Below, in pieces: positions 4,324 through 10,423 of a stretch of DNA of 10,500 nt. The notes under the pieces were generated by a model. That model was not told the origin of the DNA. It was given only the letters and a program-made list of their open reading frames with translations, and searched no databases. A program made the position numbers and the translations under genes. Source of the stretch: DAOSVX01 sp964440405 (GTDB lineage Bacteria; Bacillota_I; Bacilli_A; RF39; UBA660); contig CAYTSB010000032.1 in NCBI GenBank assembly GCA_964440405.1, positions 1-10,500 of the forward strand, read 5' to 3'. Every line of letters starts with the position of its first letter. Positions within the stretch are counted from its first letter, which is position 1.

Positions 4324-6501
4324 ATGGCAAAAAAGAAAAGTTCTAAAGAAAGTGATGGTAAGACTTTTAATTATAGTGTTGAATTGAATGGCTTATTATT
4401 AATTTTAATTGGTATTATTGGTTTTGGCACTTTTGGACCTGTTGGCAAATTAATTAAAGATTTTGCAATATTTTTAATGGGTAGCTGGTATGCAATGGCC
4501 TTAATTCTTGTTTTAGGATTAGGTATTTATATGGTGTTTAAAAGAAAATTACCAAAATTTTTCTCTTCCAAATTAGTTGGGTTTTATATCTTAACTGTTG
4601 CTTTACTAGTATTTTCTCATGTTGATTATGCTCAAAACATTGGCCTTGAGGGCAGAGCAATTATCAAAGCTACCTTAGATAATTTTGGTAGTACTACTCA
4701 TGCTGGTGGAATTAATATCGGTGGCGGAATTATCGGGGCTTTATTTTCAGTTTTATTTGTTTATTTATTTGAAATCGGTGGAACTAAAATAGTCACTTAT
4801 GTTTTAGCATTCTTTGGAGTTATTATGTTACTTAATTTAAATGTTGCCAGTGTGTTTAAAAAGGCATTTTCAGGATTTAAATGGGCTTTTGATAAACTTA
4901 GAGGCAAGAAGTCTAAAAAAACTTTAATAGGCAGGGATGACGAAGAAGAACCGGAAATTGATGATCGGGTTGTTATTACCAGCGTCGATGAATTAAAAAT
5001 AAATAAACCTAAAGAAGATTTAGCTACTGATTTAAATAATATTATTACCAAAGAAGAAATGGTAAACAATGTTTTTTATCAGCTACCTCCTCTAACCTTA
5101 TTAGATGATCCAGAAAAAAATCTTAAAATGAATACCGGATTTATTAAAACAAATATTTCTATTTTAGAAAGAGTATTTACTGATTTTCAAATTAAAGCCA
5201 AAGTATCAGAAATTCATGTTGGGCCTTCAATAACTCAATATGAAGTTAAAATAGAAGCCGGCACTAAAGTTAGTCGAATTGTTGGTATTAAAGATGAGTT
5301 GAAACTTGCTTTAGCAGTTAAAGAAATTAGAATTCAAGCACCAATTCCGGGTAAAAATACAATCGGAATTGAAATACCTAATGCAGTTACAACGATGGTA
5401 AGATTAAAAGATATTATGGAAAATATTCCTAAAACTCTAGAAAGCGCTCATTTACTTGTGGTTTTAGGTAAAGATATTATGGGTAAAAATCAATTCGCTG
5501 ATATTGCCAGAATGCCTCATTTATTAGTAGCTGGTAGTACCGGTAGTGGTAAAAGTGTTTCTATCAATACCATGATTGTTTCATTATTAATGCGCTATCG
5601 TCCGGATGAAGTTAAATTGGTTCTAGTTGATCCTAAAAAAGTTGAATTAAGTAATTATAATGGTATTCCTCATTTGCTTTGTCCAGTTGTTACTGATCCT
5701 AAAAAAGCCAGTCTGGCTTTACAAAGAATAGTTAATGAGATGGATAAAAGATATGAGATATTCAGCGAAAGGGAAGTAAGGAATATTGATACTTATAATA
5801 CTTTAATTGAAAAGGAAAACAAAAGAAGATCTGATAATCCAACCCCTAAAATGCCATATATTGTTGTTATCATTGATGAGTTGGCAGATTTGATGTTAAT
5901 TGCAGCTAAAGAAGTTGAAGATTCAATTATGCGTATTACTCAAATGGCTAGAGCAGCAGGAATTCATTTAATTGTCGCTACTCAAAGACCTTCAACTGAT
6001 GTTATTACCGGAATTGTTAAAAATAATATTACTTCACGAATTGCTTTTGAAGTAACTTCAAATGTTGATTCCAGAACAATTCTTGATATGGGAGGAGCTG
6101 AAAAACTTATTGGTAAAGGAGATATGCTATATCTACCAATGGGTGAAAATGCTCCAATTAGAATTCAGGGAGCATTCATTTCTGATGATGAAATCAAAAG
6201 AGTAATTAATTATGTATCTAAAGAACAGACTGTTATTTATGATGAAACGATAACTGCGCCAGCTGAAACTAATACCGCTAGTGGTATGAATAAGGATTCA
6301 GAAGAACCATTATATGATGAAATAGTTGAATTTGCAGTTAAAACTGGTAAAATTAGTGCATCACTCTTACAAAGAAGATTCCGCTTAGGGTATAATCGTG
6401 CTGCCAGAATAATTGATTTACTGGAAGAAAGAGGTATTATTGGACCAATGAATGGTTCTAAGCCAAGAGAAGTACTGGTTAAACTTGATGATAGCAAATA
6501 G
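4324..6501 (+). CDS. ftsK: DNA translocase FtsK/SpoIIIE (725 aa)
   Basis: This membrane-anchored hexameric ATPase pumps DNA through the division or sporulation septum. The N-terminal part (about 20-175) has four or five hydrophobic segments, as in SpoIIIE and SftA-type membrane translocases. A charged linker (about 185-260) leads to the RecA-like motor: Walker A GSTGSGKS at 404-411, Walker B IIDE ending at D518-E519, and the FtsK signatures VDPKKVELSNYNGIPHL, MARAAGIHLIVATQRP and NITSRIAF. The C-terminal gamma winged helix (about 655-722), with RRFRLGYNRAARIID, reads polar guide sequences on the chromosome. The length is close to the roughly 790 residues of Bacillus SpoIIIE, with a shorter linker. 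GGTGA at 4313-4317, 6 bases before the ATG, fixes the start. Only one copy is in view, so it may serve both division and sporulation; ftsK and spoIIIE cannot be told apart from the sequence. Confidence 0.97.
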   Translation: MAKKKSSKESDGKTFNYSVELNGLLLILIGIIGFGTFGPVGKLIKDFAIFLMGSWYAMALILVLGLGIYMVFKRKLPKFFSSKLVGFYILTVALLVFSHVDYAQNIGLEGRAIIKATLDNFGSTTHAGGINIGGGIIGALFSVLFVYLFEIGGTKIVTYVLAFFGVIMLLNLNVASVFKKAFSGFKWAFDKLRGKKSKKTLIGRDDEEEPEIDDRVVITSVDELKINKPKEDLATDLNNIITKEEMVNNVFYQLPPLTLLDDPEKNLKMNTGFIKTNISILERVFTDFQIKAKVSEIHVGPSITQYEVKIEAGTKVSRIVGIKDELKLALAVKEIRIQAPIPGKNTIGIEIPNAVTTMVRLKDIMENIPKTLESAHLLVVLGKDIMGKNQFADIARMPHLLVAGSTGSGKSVSINTMIVSLLMRYRPDEVKLVLVDPKKVELSNYNGIPHLLCPVVTDPKKASLALQRIVNEMDKRYEIFSEREVRNIDTYNTLIEKENKRRSDNPTPKMPYIVVIIDELADLMLIAAKEVEDSIMRITQMARAAGIHLIVATQRPSTDVITGIVKNNITSRIAFEVTSNVDSRTILDMGGAEKLIGKGDMLYLPMGENAPIRIQGAFISDDEIKRVINYVSKEQTVIYDETITAPAETNTASGMNKDSEEPLYDEIVEFAVKTGKISASLLQRRFRLGYNRAARIIDLLEERGIIGPMNGSKPREVLVKLDDSK

Positions 6502-6523
6502 ATATTTAAATTTGGAATTTATT

Positions 6524-6562
6524 AAAGATCAAAAAACATAATTTGCTTTTTTGATCTTTTTT
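6524..6562 (+). terminator. Intrinsic terminator after ftsK
   Basis: AAAGATCAAAAAA (6524-6536) pairs perfectly with TTTTTTGATCTTT (6547-6559) around a ten-base loop, with T residues to 6562. Confidence 0.85.
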
Positions 6563-6571
6563 GGATATAAT
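6543..6571 (+). promoter_or_regulatory. Sigma-A promoter of engB, embedded in the ftsK terminator
   Basis: TTGCTT (6543-6548) is exactly 17 bases before TATAAT (6566-6571). The -35 lies in the loop and 3' arm of the terminator, repeating the arrangement seen before the RNase J-like gene. GGTGA follows at 6581-6585. Confidence 0.65.
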
Positions 6572-6593
6572 ACTTTGTGTGGTGAAATATTAT

Positions 6594-7178
6594 ATGAGAA
6601 TTGACAATGTCAATGAACCAATAATGGCTGTTCGAATAAGTCAATATCCAGAAGATAACAAGCCAGAATTCCTTCTTGTCGGGAGAAGCAATGTCGGTAA
6701 AAGCAGTTTTATAAATACTTTAATTAATCGTCGTAATTTTGCACGGGTTAGTTCTAATCCAGGAAAAACTCAAACTTTAAATTTTTATCTAGCTAATGAT
6801 AAATTTTATTTAGTTGATGTTCCCGGATATGGTTATGCCAATGTTAGCAAGCAAATTCAAAAAAAATTCGGCATGATGATTGAAGAATACTTAATGAATA
6901 GAAAAAATCTTAAAAGAGTTTTTATGCTTATTGATTATCGTCATCGTCCAACTGAAGATGATTTACTAATGTATAACTTTTTAAAATATCATAATTTAAA
7001 AGTAACAATAGTAGCTACTAAATATGATAAAATTAAAAAGAATCTTCGCCTTAAACAAGATAATTTAATTAAGGAAACTATAGATATCAAAGAAGAAGAC
7101 AATTTAGTATTCTTTTCTTCTGTAAGTAAAAAAGGTAAGGAAGAAATATACGAAATAATTAGTGAAAATTTAAAATAA
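6594..7178 (+). CDS. engB: Ribosome biogenesis GTPase EngB/YsxC (194 aa)
   Basis: EngB is an essential GTPase that assists late assembly of the 50S ribosomal subunit. All G motifs are present: G1 GRSNVGKSS (30-38), G2 PGKTQT (56-61), G3 DVPGYG (75-80), G4 TKYD (142-145) and the G5 region FFSSVSKKG. The length matches the family (about 195). The ATG at 6594 is preferred because GGTGA (6581-6585) lies 8 bases before it and the resulting N-terminus aligns with YsxC, whose QYPE block follows about 16 residues in. An in-frame TTG at 6561 would start upstream of the -10 box and is rejected. In many Firmicutes engB follows lon or clpX; here it sits between ftsK and a prepilin-like gene with its own promoter and terminator. 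Confidence 0.97.
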   Translation: MRIDNVNEPIMAVRISQYPEDNKPEFLLVGRSNVGKSSFINTLINRRNFARVSSNPGKTQTLNFYLANDKFYLVDVPGYGYANVSKQIQKKFGMMIEEYLMNRKNLKRVFMLIDYRHRPTEDDLLMYNFLKYHNLKVTIVATKYDKIKKNLRLKQDNLIKETIDIKEEDNLVFFSSVSKKGKEEIYEIISENLK

Positions 7179-7198
7179 CATCTAGAGATGTTATTTTT
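7172..7198 (+). terminator. Intrinsic terminator after engB
   Basis: AAAATAACATC (7172-7182) pairs perfectly with GATGTTATTTT (7187-7197) around the tetraloop TAGA, with a T-run to 7198. The engB stop codon is inside the 5' arm. Confidence 0.85.
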
Positions 7199-7207
7199 AT
7201 AAAATTT

Positions 7208-7227
7208 TGTTATAATATAATCGGTGA
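7208..7227 (+). promoter_or_regulatory. Extended -10 promoter and Shine-Dalgarno of the prepilin-like gene
   Basis: TGT followed by TATAAT (7211-7216) forms an extended -10. A second overlapping TATAAT occupies 7216-7221. No -35 is evident. GGTGA at 7223-7227 is 6 bases before a TTG at 7234 but directly abuts the ATG at 7228, so TTG is the likelier start. Confidence 0.6.
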
Positions 7228-7233
7228 ATGATA

Positions 7234-7638
7234 TTGAAAAAGAATAAAGGTTTTACATTAATTGAATTACTGGCAGTAATTGTTATTTTAGGAGCATTGA
7301 TTGCCATTGCCGTACCATCAGTTATTTATGTTTCTAACAACTTAAAAACTAAAATGTATTGTACCAAACTGGATACTGTTGAAGAGGCTGCCAAACTTTA
7401 TGGTCAGGATAATCAAAAAACTCTAATTAATTCATGTACAGTTAAAGAAACGACTTATAATAACTGTTTAGAAGTCAGTATTGATACTTTGTTAACTGAG
7501 AACTATGTTAAAAGTGATAATACTAATAATGAAGTTTTAGACCCGCGAAATAAAGAGAGTATTAATGCTAAAACAGTTTATATATATGAAAAGAATAATC
7601 GGATTTACGCCACTATTGTTGATCCTGAATGCAACTAA
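7234..7638 (+). CDS. Type IV prepilin-like protein with four cysteines (134 aa)
   Basis: The N-terminus MKKNKGFTLIELLAVIVILG is a textbook class III signal. Prepilin peptidase would cut after Gly6, Phe7 would become the N-terminal residue, and Glu11 is the invariant Glu5 of mature pilins. A hydrophobic helix (7-33) anchors the protein before and during assembly. The short ectodomain (about 40-134) has Cys43, Cys68, Cys78 and Cys133, enough for two disulfides, and ends in DPECN. No other pilus genes (peptidase, ATPase, platform protein) are nearby, so this is an orphan major or minor pilin or pseudopilin; a ComGC-like competence role is possible but unproven. A TTG start is chosen from ribosome-binding-site spacing; using the ATG at 7228 would add only two residues. 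Confidence 0.9.
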   Translation: MKKNKGFTLIELLAVIVILGALIAIAVPSVIYVSNNLKTKMYCTKLDTVEEAAKLYGQDNQKTLINSCTVKETTYNNCLEVSIDTLLTENYVKSDNTNNEVLDPRNKESINAKTVYIYEKNNRIYATIVDPECN

Positions 7639-7661
7639 TTCTTTTTTAGTTATAATTTTTA

Positions 7662-7690
7662 TGATATAGTATTTAAACGAAAAAGAGGTG
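7662..7690 (+). promoter_or_regulatory. Putative extended -10 promoter and Shine-Dalgarno of der
   Basis: TGA precedes TATAGT (7665-7670), giving an extended -10 with one mismatch to consensus; the -35 region is only a T-run. AGAGGTG (7684-7690) lies 5 bases before the ATG at 7696. Read-through from the prepilin gene is also possible because no strong terminator separates them. Confidence 0.45.
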
Positions 7691-7695
7691 TGGTT

Positions 7696-8997
7696 ATGCA
7701 TATTGTATCTTTAATAGGTAAACCAAATGTTGGTAAAAGTACCATTTTTAATATTTTAATTAAAGAAAAAAAATCAATAATTGATGATGAACCGGGAATA
7801 ACAAGAGATAGAATATATGGTACAGTTAATTATTTGGATAAAAAATTTACAATAATAGATACTGGTGGTATTGAAGTAGAAGAAAATGATATCAATAACA
7901 ATATTAAAGCTCAGGCGATGCTAGCTATTGATGAATCAGATACCATTATTTTTGTTATTGATGGTAAAAGCGAGCTTTCTCCTGACGATTATTTAATTAG
8001 AGATTTATTAAAAAGAACTAATAAAAAAATTATTGTTCTGGTTAATAAACTAGATAATGATAAAGAAGAGCTGAATTTATATAATTACTATGAATTAGGG
8101 TTTAGCAATATCCTACCTTTTAGTGGTGCTCATAAAAAAGGAATTAAAGAATTATTATCATTAATTACAAAGGATATTAAAGAAGTGGCAGAAGAAGATA
8201 GCGATATCTTAAAGTTTGCAATAATCGGCAGACCCAATGTTGGCAAAAGCAGTCTGGTTAATGCTTTATTAAACGAAGAAAGAGTTATTGTCAGCCCCGA
8301 AGCATTTACGACAAGAGATGCTGTAGATACTAAGTTCAAATATGACAATAACGAATATATTGCTATTGATACAGCTGGAATGCGCAAGCAAGGTAAGATT
8401 TATGAGAAGATTGAGAAATATAGTTTAATTCGTAGTTTGAGATCAATTGAAAGAAGTGATGTCTCTGTTTTAGTTATTGATGCATCTACTGGAATAATTG
8501 AACATGATAAACACATTATTTCTTATGCAATTGATTCTGGTAAAGGAATAGTAATTGCTGTTAATAAATGGGATTTAATAACCAATCCCAATGAAAATAT
8601 TAAAAAATGGCAGGAAGATATTAAAAATAATTTTCAGTTTATACCTTATGCTAAAGTGGTGTTTTTGTCGGCTAAAACTAAAAAAAGAATTCACACTTTA
8701 ATGCCGCAAGTAATCGGTGCTTATGAAAATAATCGTAAAGAGATCAAAACAAGTATTTTAAATCAGGTAATTATTGAAGCTGCCACTTTACATGCAGCTC
8801 CCGGTTATAAAGGCAAGAGGCTAAAAATTTATTTTACTAGTCAAACTGGAATTAAACCTCCTAAATTTACGTTCAGTGTTAATAATAAAAATTTAGTTCA
8901 TTTTAGCTATAAAAGGTATTTGGAAAATAAAATAAGAGAGAACATTGATTTAAGTGGAACTCCAATTATTTTACAGTTTAAAAACAAAGATGAATAA
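7696..8997 (+). CDS. der: Ribosome biogenesis GTPase Der/EngA (433 aa)
   Basis: Der has two tandem GTPase domains and a KH-like RNA-binding domain and is essential for 50S assembly. Domain 1: G1 GKPNVGKST (8-16), G2 GITRD (34-38), G3 DTGG (55-58), G4 NKLD (117-120). Domain 2: G1 GRPNVGKSS (178-186), G3 DTAG (225-228), G4 NKWD (290-293), with SAKTKKRIHTL following. The KH-like domain spans about 350-433 and contains HFSYKRYLENKIR. Length is normal. The one oddity is the G2 motif of domain 2, usually AGTTRD, which reads AFTTRD with Phe204 in place of glycine. The ATG at 7696 is preferred over an in-frame GTG at 7690 that forms part of the ribosome-binding site. In Bacillus der lies two genes before spoIVA, and that linkage is loosely kept here. 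Confidence 0.97.
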   Translation: MHIVSLIGKPNVGKSTIFNILIKEKKSIIDDEPGITRDRIYGTVNYLDKKFTIIDTGGIEVEENDINNNIKAQAMLAIDESDTIIFVIDGKSELSPDDYLIRDLLKRTNKKIIVLVNKLDNDKEELNLYNYYELGFSNILPFSGAHKKGIKELLSLITKDIKEVAEEDSDILKFAIIGRPNVGKSSLVNALLNEERVIVSPEAFTTRDAVDTKFKYDNNEYIAIDTAGMRKQGKIYEKIEKYSLIRSLRSIERSDVSVLVIDASTGIIEHDKHIISYAIDSGKGIVIAVNKWDLITNPNENIKKWQEDIKNNFQFIPYAKVVFLSAKTKKRIHTLMPQVIGAYENNRKEIKTSILNQVIIEAATLHAAPGYKGKRLKIYFTSQTGIKPPKFTFSVNNKNLVHFSYKRYLENKIRENIDLSGTPIILQFKNKDE

Positions 8998-9002
8998 GTA
9001 GG

Positions 9003-9050
9003 TTGACAAACTAAAACTGATGATTTATTATAAATTTCATAGGTTGGTGA
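9003..9050 (+). promoter_or_regulatory. Strong sigma-A promoter and Shine-Dalgarno of the second small XRE gene
   Basis: A perfect TTGACA (9003-9008) starts five bases after the der stop codon and is 17 bases before TATTAT (9026-9031). It is the best -35/-10 pair in the window. GGTGA (9046-9050) is 7 bases before the ATG at 9058. Confidence 0.75.
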
Positions 9051-9057
9051 ATTGATA

Positions 9058-9267
9058 ATGATGAAAGGTGAACCCATAAAAAAATTAGTTGAGTTAAGGA
9101 AAAAATTTAACTATTCTCACGCTGATATGGGCAAGATGTTAAATATTAGTAAAACTTATTATTGGCAACTAGAAAATGGTAATAGAAGATTATATTATCA
9201 TTTAGCAGTAAAAATAGCAGATATCTTTAAACTTAAACCAGACGATTTATTTTTCGAAGAAAAATAA
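9058..9267 (+). CDS. Small XRE-family helix-turn-helix regulator (69 aa)
   Basis: This is a stand-alone XRE/Cro domain, paralogous to the protein encoded at 998-1204. They share N-Y-S, K-T-Y-Y-W, E-N, R-R-L-Y-Y, I-A-x-I-F and P-D-D-x-F at the same spacing, and both end just after an F-x-E-E motif. Nothing beyond the DNA-binding fold is present. It sits directly behind der with its own consensus promoter, and its transcript ends in the hairpin that contains the spoVIF ribosome-binding site. Adjacency makes a role in controlling the sporulation genes that follow conceivable, but this is guesswork. The ATG at 9058 is chosen by distance from GGTGA; an ATG at 9061 is an alternative, and a TTG at 9052 is too close. 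Confidence 0.88.
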   Translation: MMKGEPIKKLVELRKKFNYSHADMGKMLNISKTYYWQLENGNRRLYYHLAVKIADIFKLKPDDLFFEEK

Positions 9268-9277
9268 AGAAAAAAAG

Positions 9278-9311
9278 AACCTTTTACATATAATAATGTA
9301 GGAGGTTTTTT
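9278..9311 (+). terminator. Terminator whose 3' arm contains the spoVIF ribosome-binding site
   Basis: AACCTTTTACAT (9278-9289) pairs along all 12 positions, two as G-U, with ATGTAGGAGGTT (9296-9307) around a six-base loop, followed by T residues to 9311. This has the form of an intrinsic terminator for the XRE gene. The AGGAGG at 9300-9305 is the only plausible ribosome-binding site for the ATG at 9313, so any read-through RNA would hide it in the stem. Confidence 0.75.
9287..9295 (+). promoter_or_regulatory. Putative mother-cell sigma -10 element in the terminator loop
   Basis: CATATAATA (9287-9295) fits the CATAnnnTA -10 pattern of the sporulation factors SigE and SigK, and also contains a TATAAT. 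No confident -35 is seen in the A-rich sequence upstream. Transcription would begin near 9300, inside the 3' arm, giving an mRNA that lacks the pairing strand and has AGGAGG at its 5' end. Confidence 0.4.
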
Positions 9312-9312
9312 A

Positions 9313-9555
9313 ATGGAATTTTCTAATGATTTTTTTAAAAAAGTAGAGAATAAAACTAAGGTCGATAAAGATACCATTATTGATTTGGCAAAAAAACTAC
9401 AGGGAGGTAATTTAAAAGACGAAAATACTTTAAGAGATGTGATTAGACAACTAAGTAAAATGACTAATAAAGAAATGACTAAAGAAAGAGAAGATAAAAT
9501 AATTAATACTATTCTAAAAGATAATGTTCCTGATAATATAGATAAAATGTTTTAA
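9313..9555 (+). CDS. spoVIF: Stage VI sporulation protein F (80 aa)
   Basis: The small SpoVIF/YjcC family acts in the mother cell late in Bacillus sporulation, where it supports GerE-dependent coat gene expression and coat assembly. The family features I recognise are the FFKKVENKTKV start, the central LKDENTLRDVIRQLSKM block and the KEREDKIINTILKDNVP block, in the right order and spacing. Length is normal. There is no membrane segment or signal. The start is fixed by AGGAGG at 9300-9305, 7 bases upstream, which lies inside the preceding terminator stem; expression therefore probably depends on the promoter in the hairpin loop. No clear terminator follows before the next gene's promoter. With spoIVA close by, this end of the window is a small sporulation cluster. 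Confidence 0.88.
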   Translation: MEFSNDFFKKVENKTKVDKDTIIDLAKKLQGGNLKDENTLRDVIRQLSKMTNKEMTKEREDKIINTILKDNVPDNIDKMF

Positions 9556-9589
9556 AGTGTAAAATAAATGTACAAAAGAACCAATTATA

Positions 9590-9630
9590 TTTACAATAAT
9601 ACACAACATTATTATAATATAGTTGGAGGT
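9590..9630 (+). promoter_or_regulatory. Sigma-A-like promoter and Shine-Dalgarno of the 233-aa gene
   Basis: TTTACA (9590-9595) is exactly 17 bases before TATAAT (9613-9618). GGAGGT (9625-9630), 7 bases before the ATG at 9638, begins about where transcription should start. AATAAT (9595-9600) and ATTATT (9608-9613) form an inverted repeat between the promoter boxes that could be an operator or just AT-rich coincidence. Confidence 0.65.
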
Positions 9631-9637
9631 TAAAATT

Positions 9638-10339
9638 ATGGAAAATGAAAAAACAGTAATAACTGCTGATCAAGTAGCTACTTGGGTTGAAGAGTATTCT
9701 GCATTATTTGAAGAAAATCGTGAATTAGAATGGAGCATGTCAGGCGAATGGAGAAATTTATTTGATCCACTTTATCGTTCTCAAAATCAAGAAAAGATTT
9801 CTAGACTGGAAAGTTTAGCTGTTATGATTAATGGCTATAGTCATTTACTTAATTGTGTTGGAATGAGAGCACTACGTGATATAGATCCCAATAATATTCC
9901 TGATGAATATATTCATAGAGCAGGTTTTTCTGATGGTTGGGATAATATTCATGAAATTGAAAAACGTGATGGAAATGGCGTTCCTATCTATAGTTATATC
10001 AATGGCTTAACTAGAGAAGAGGTACCAATAAGTGAAGTAAAAAAAGCATCAAAAAAATATGCTGGAACGGTTTTTAATTATGGCGGCATACTACAACAAG
10101 GATATTTTACAGTTTTAGGACAACAATATGTTTTTAGAAATGATGTACCTGAATTTGTGAAAAAACAAGAAGCGGCCAACCAACAATTTGCTTCTCAAGT
10201 AAAAACTTTTGAAGATGTTCAGGTTTTATCAGAGGAAGACCGAATTAGAATTTTAGGTTTAGTTGCATACTATGGACGAAATTATGAAGGTATTGATAAA
10301 TTTAAATCACCAGTTAAAGAAGAAAAACAAGAATTGTAA
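9638..10339 (+). CDS. Unrecognised cytoplasmic protein between two sporulation genes (233 aa)
   Basis: I do not recognise the family. The protein has no signal peptide or membrane segment. It is less lysine-rich than its neighbours and has clustered tryptophans early on (TWVEEY, then EWSMSGEWRNLF). A predicted helical first half (about 1-75) is followed by a more polar middle with IPDEYIHRAGFSDGWDN, a Gly- and aromatic-rich segment (about 140-170, including FNYGGILQQGYF), and a charged Lys/Glu tail. No nucleotide-binding, metal-binding or catalytic motif stands out. The ATG is fixed by GGAGGT 7 bases upstream; an in-frame TTG at 9623 would begin before that site. The gene has its own promoter and a weak terminator. 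Position between spoVIF and spoIVA suggests a spore or developmental role, but the promoter looks like sigma-A. Confidence 0.85.
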   Translation: MENEKTVITADQVATWVEEYSALFEENRELEWSMSGEWRNLFDPLYRSQNQEKISRLESLAVMINGYSHLLNCVGMRALRDIDPNNIPDEYIHRAGFSDGWDNIHEIEKRDGNGVPIYSYINGLTREEVPISEVKKASKKYAGTVFNYGGILQQGYFTVLGQQYVFRNDVPEFVKKQEAANQQFASQVKTFEDVQVLSEEDRIRILGLVAYYGRNYEGIDKFKSPVKEEKQEL

Positions 10340-10360
10340 GAAATTAGAATTCTTTTTTTT
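10329..10360 (+). terminator. Weak intrinsic terminator after the 233-aa gene
   Basis: AAGAATT (10329-10335) pairs with AATTCTT (10348-10354) around a twelve-base loop, followed by T residues to 10360. The stem is short and AT-rich, but the T-run is good. An alternative shorter pairing, AAGAA (10338-10342) with TTCTT (10350-10354), uses the same tail. Confidence 0.55.
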
Positions 10361-10367
10361 ATTTTTA

Positions 10368-10396
10368 GCATAATTTTCCTAATTAGACATAATTAT
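10368..10396 (+). promoter_or_regulatory. Candidate SigE-type promoter of spoIVA
   Basis: GCATAAT (10368-10374) resembles the SigE -35 (KMATATT) and CATAATTAT (10388-10396) partly resembles its -10 (CATACAAT), 13 bases apart. spoIVA is SigE-controlled in Bacillus, which supports the reading. The -10 match beyond CATA is poor. Confidence 0.4.
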
Positions 10397-10423
10397 TAAG
10401 TAGAAAAGGAAGGAGAATTTATA

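Noticed and set aside
6561..6593. TTG start at 6561 for engB
   Set aside because: It lies before the -10 box and GGTGA; the ATG at 6594 aligns with the YsxC N-terminus.
7633..7660. Hairpin after the prepilin gene as a terminator
   Set aside because: The stem is only 6 bp (AACTAA/TTAGTT) and the T-run is separated from it by ATAA; too weak to list.
9557..9603. Imperfect hairpin between spoVIF and the 233-aa gene
   Set aside because: TGTAAAATAA and TTATATTTACA pair only with a bulge and no T-run follows; the right arm is better explained as the -35 of the next promoter.
9623..9637. TTG start at 9623 for the 233-aa gene
   Set aside because: It overlaps the start of GGAGGT, the ribosome-binding site of the ATG at 9638.
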